Assembly: GCA_949152475.1 (NCBI GenBank)
Contig: OX424561.1
Coordinates: forward strand, 23,554,481-23,618,480
Length of the DNA stretch: 64,000 bases
Reading direction: 5' to 3'
Source of the DNA: Terebella lapidaria
Lineage: Eukaryota > Annelida > Polychaeta > Terebellida > Terebellidae
The notes below the pieces were generated by a model that did not search any database, was not told where the DNA came from, and saw only the letters and a list, made by a program, of their open reading frames with translations. The position numbers and the translations under genes were made by a program. Shown one piece after another: positions 62,401-64,000 of the stretch. How positions within the stretch are numbered: the first letter of the stretch is position 1; every line of letters starts with the position of its first letter.

Positions 62401-63130
62401 GAAACCCCTTGCAAAAATATTGTCAGTATAATTGTTAATTTTTGTATCAGAGTTGTACTTAATTAGGTCTACATTCATGTCACCCATTATAACACTTTGT
62501 TTGTTTTCATTATTTATCTGGTCCATTATATTATGCATAGTTGACATAAATAAGTCAACATCCGCTTTTGGTTGTGAGTTTGGCCTATAGATTTCTCCTA
62601 CAATTACACTAGATGAATTTTTATCATTTTTTATTTCGATGAAAATAGATTCAAAAATATGATCCATGAAAATACTTAGGTCATCCCTTACTTTATAATT
62701 GATATCATCTCGAACAAACATACCTACTCCTCCTCTACAACTGAGCTTTCTATTTTTTGAAATAATAGGATGATATCCCTCTAAATTGATTCGGCAATCT
62801 TTCTCACAGTTAAAGAGTTCACTTATGCCAATGACTTGAAAAGCAAAATTATCAGTATTCAAATCATAAAGCAGTTCCCTAAATGATTCCCAATTTGATG
62901 AGAGACTGCGACAATTCAGGTGAAAATATGATGAAGAACTTAAGTTCGCTTCATTTAAAATATGAAAGTTTTCTGCATCATGATATTCACAAGATTTCAT
63001 CATCATCTGATGAGGTAAGTCCTCACTATTGTCTATATCATCATCGGCTTCCCAAATGGAGGAGAAGTTGTAATTATCATTTGTCCTGACTTGGTCAAAT
63101 GTAGTGTTAATCATTAATTAGAGTATTAGT
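59462..63130 (-). mobile_element. LINE retrotransposon, CR1/jockey-group-like, antisense in TRIM9 intron 3
   Basis: Non-LTR element transcribed leftward. Its 3' end carries a microsatellite tail reading (ATCT)n on its own strand (59462-59484), typical of CR1/L2/jockey-group elements rather than poly(A). The 3' UTR is about 510 bp with long T tracts (59703-59741 on the + strand as A). The long ORF is intact. The left boundary is the tail; the 5' boundary is uncertain, somewhere between 63117 and the start of the next satellite near 63325. No ORF1 is present, so the copy is 5'-truncated or the family has one ORF. Confidence 0.92.
59995..63114 (-). CDS. LINE ORF: APE-type endonuclease plus reverse transcriptase, 1039 aa, intact
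   Basis: Single open frame with an in-frame TAA six bases before the ATG, so the start is well set. Endonuclease (about 60-285): HLNCRSL, GISE, GEIYRP, GDMNVD (G211, D212), LIDHIYTN and DVADHFGVF, which hold the expected Asn, Glu, Tyr, Asp and terminal Asp-His. The terminal motif reads ADHFG rather than the common SDHxP. Reverse transcriptase (about 520-800): KVIPIYKS, NNYRPVSLLP, YGFRPKHST (Y619), FCDLSKAFDVIDH (D653), GVPQGSILGPLLYLIYVNDI and FADDTSLL (F739-D742). The C-terminus ends CDNKHCIDC, a cysteine/histidine cluster. All catalytic residues are present, so the protein could be active. The exact clade needs a tree. Confidence 0.95.
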   Translation of the reverse strand: MINTTFDQVRTNDNYNFSSIWEADDDIDNSEDLPHQMMMKSCEYHDAENFHILNEANLSSSSYFHLNCRSLSSNWESFRELLYDLNTDNFAFQVIGISELFNCEKDCRINLEGYHPIISKNRKLSCRGGVGMFVRDDINYKVRDDLSIFMDHIFESIFIEIKNDKNSSSVIVGEIYRPNSQPKADVDLFMSTMHNIMDQINNENKQSVIMGDMNVDLIKYNSDTKINNYTDNIFARGFIPTIIKPTRISENSATLIDHIYTNTTNYNAKSGIILNDVADHFGVFYLEPHKFALKKSASTLQRVITTTKIAKFNQYLQDTDFSEIYNIDCTNTAYNKFSELYQESYKKAFPLVEKKQNKKYIKIEPWYSNGLLVSRKRKNKLFAKKFKTPSETNICAYKNYVNLYNRLKRQMKKNYYDEMLELNKNNIKQTWKILQSVMGKKNNKTQFPNSFLINNKEISNKSEIADEFNLFFSTIGKKTSEAVPNTECHFSSFLTSPTANSIFIEPVDQSHILDIVGKLKPKTSSGHDEVSAKILKETITHIVEPLTYIVNSSLTTGTVPEKLKLAKVIPIYKSAEANKLNNYRPVSLLPCFSKVFEKVMFNKIFSFFNSKDLFYRHQYGFRPKHSTIHPIIQLLSKCSENPSKNFNLSIFCDLSKAFDVIDHQILLTKLHYYGIRGIALKWLSDYLTNRKQYVYFENCISEQQPLLCGVPQGSILGPLLYLIYVNDIVKCTDANILSFADDTSLLVFGPNIDDLYTKASQEIHNLYTWFCANKLSLNAKKTKYIVIRSPTLNCDLDDFKLEINNVPLERIGSGQNEQSTKFLGLYIDEFLTWKYHINFINNKIARALYQIKQAKHFLHISSLKTLYYSMIHPYLIYGILAWGNTKQLFLKQLTTLQKRAIRTVHKASYNSHTDPLFKKSSVLKFQDQYIHEVRIFMHMFINNNLPVSFNEVFKYQWEIQSERLTRQSNNLYIQRCESAFAERLPLHAYPSIWNKWATPDIERTSKSQLKHISKNEILSSYLENVTCDNKHCIDCNAGV

Positions 63131-63324
63131 CCCCCCCAACCGATGAAGCCAAACAAAGAATGTATAAACATGATCACCCGAGACAGACAGCAGCACATAA
63201 TTTTTTACATATTTCGTAGGAAATGAAATCTTCATTTCTTTGCTTACACTTGTATCAGCTCATAGTGTACTCGCACTACACTTAGAAAACAGGAAATCAA
63301 AAATGGTTATTACTCAAGGATTGG
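63131..63324. other. Spacer between LINE ORF and 190-bp satellite
   Basis: Non-coding; includes a C7 run at 63131-63137. May be the LINE 5' UTR, with the last part (from about 63300) a decayed satellite unit. No ORF1 is seen. Confidence 0.5.
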
Positions 63325-64000
63325 CACATAAATACCCTATCCGTTGAGCAGGGGATCAGACAGTGATGTACTGCACCAGCACCACATCACTGTCAGATGC
63401 CTGCCCAACAATTTGCATGACACATAGTCCTCAAGCTTTTGTATTGTCAACACATTATAAACTGTGAACTTACTTCAAATTAGTAACACAGTGATATATA
63501 AAGATTTGCACATAAGTAACCTACTAGCATCTGTTGAGCAGGGGATCAGACAGTGATGTACTGCATCAGCACCACATCACTGTCGGATGCCTGCTCAACA
63601 TTTTGCATGACACATAGTCGTCAAGCTATTGTTTTTTCAACACATTATAAATTGTGAAAATTCTTTAAATTAGTAACACAGTGATAGATAGAGATTTGCA
63701 CATAAGTAACATACTAGCATCTGTTGAGCAGGGGATCAGACGGTGATGTACTGCACCAGCACCACATCACTGTCGGATGCCTGCTCAACATTTTGCATGA
63801 CACATAGTCCTCAAGCTATTGTTTTTTCAACACATTATAAATTGTGAAAATTCTTTAAATTAGTAACACAGTGATAGATAGAGATTTGCACATAAGTAAC
63901 CTACTAGCATCTGTTGAGCAGGGGATCAGACGGTGATGTACTGCACCAGCACCACATCACTGTCGGATGCCTGCTCAACATTTTGCATGACACATAGTCG
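63325..64000 (+). repeat. 190-bp-period satellite with a palindrome in every unit (continues past window)
   Basis: GTTGAGCAGGGG recurs at 63343, 63533, 63723 and 63913, an exact 190-bp period. Each unit carries a hairpin of about 67 bp. Arms of 26-27 bases read GTTGAGCAGGGGATCAGAC... and the matching ...GATGCCTGCTCAAC, around a loop of about 14 bases (ACTGCACCAGCACC). Later units are nearly identical; the first, next to the LINE, is more diverged, especially before 63343. No ORF. The array runs off the right edge. Confidence 0.93.

Overview
The window is nuclear DNA from an animal, most likely an invertebrate bilaterian. It has spliced genes with GT-AG introns, metazoan gene families (TRIM9/67, L2HGDH, eIF4A3), a CR1/jockey-group-like LINE, a mariner remnant, satellite arrays and long runs of C or G. 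The TRIM9 protein is closer in feel to invertebrate than vertebrate TRIM9 (it reads SETDSGVVC). I cannot name the phylum from sequence alone.

Layout. (1) 161-1709, +: the last six coding exons of eIF4A3, the exon-junction-complex DEAD-box helicase; its 5' half lies left of the window. (2) 2804-10055, -: a complete nine-exon gene for mitochondrial L-2-hydroxyglutarate dehydrogenase. The nine exons sum to 1434 nt (477 aa plus stop) with every splice phase consistent. It is tail-to-tail with eIF4A3. Its 4.6-kb first intron is full of repeats: a mariner remnant, two inverted copies of a dispersed repeat, and a 775-bp foldback element inserted in one of those copies that itself carries a small inverted-repeat element. 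(3) 11137 to beyond the right edge, +: a TRIM9/TRIM67 E3 ligase gene, head-to-head with L2HGDH across about 1.1 kb of CpG-rich promoter sequence. Exon 1 (RING, both B-boxes) is followed by a 44.4-kb intron, then two coiled-coil exons at 56336-56431 and 56769-57002. The COS, FN3 and SPRY exons must lie outside. (4) TRIM9 intron 3 (from 57003) holds a 147-bp-period satellite (about nine copies), an antisense LINE with an intact 1039-aa endonuclease/reverse transcriptase ORF, and a 190-bp-period satellite whose units each contain a long palindrome; it runs off the right edge.

The three genes do not form a pathway: eIF4A3 acts in mRNA processing, L2HGDH in mitochondrial metabolite repair, TRIM9 in neuronal ubiquitin signalling. 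L2HGDH and TRIM9 are also neighbours in human 14q21-q22, so their pairing here looks like old synteny. I found no coding gene, tRNA or recognisable microRNA in the 44-kb intron. Its notable content is four X-box (RFX-type) palindromes, G-rich tracts and one dispersed repeat. I did not find a new multi-gene system. The most unusual items are the nested-element history in L2HGDH intron 1, the nucleosome-length satellite, the hairpin satellite, and the altered beta-TrCP-type degron in TRIM9.
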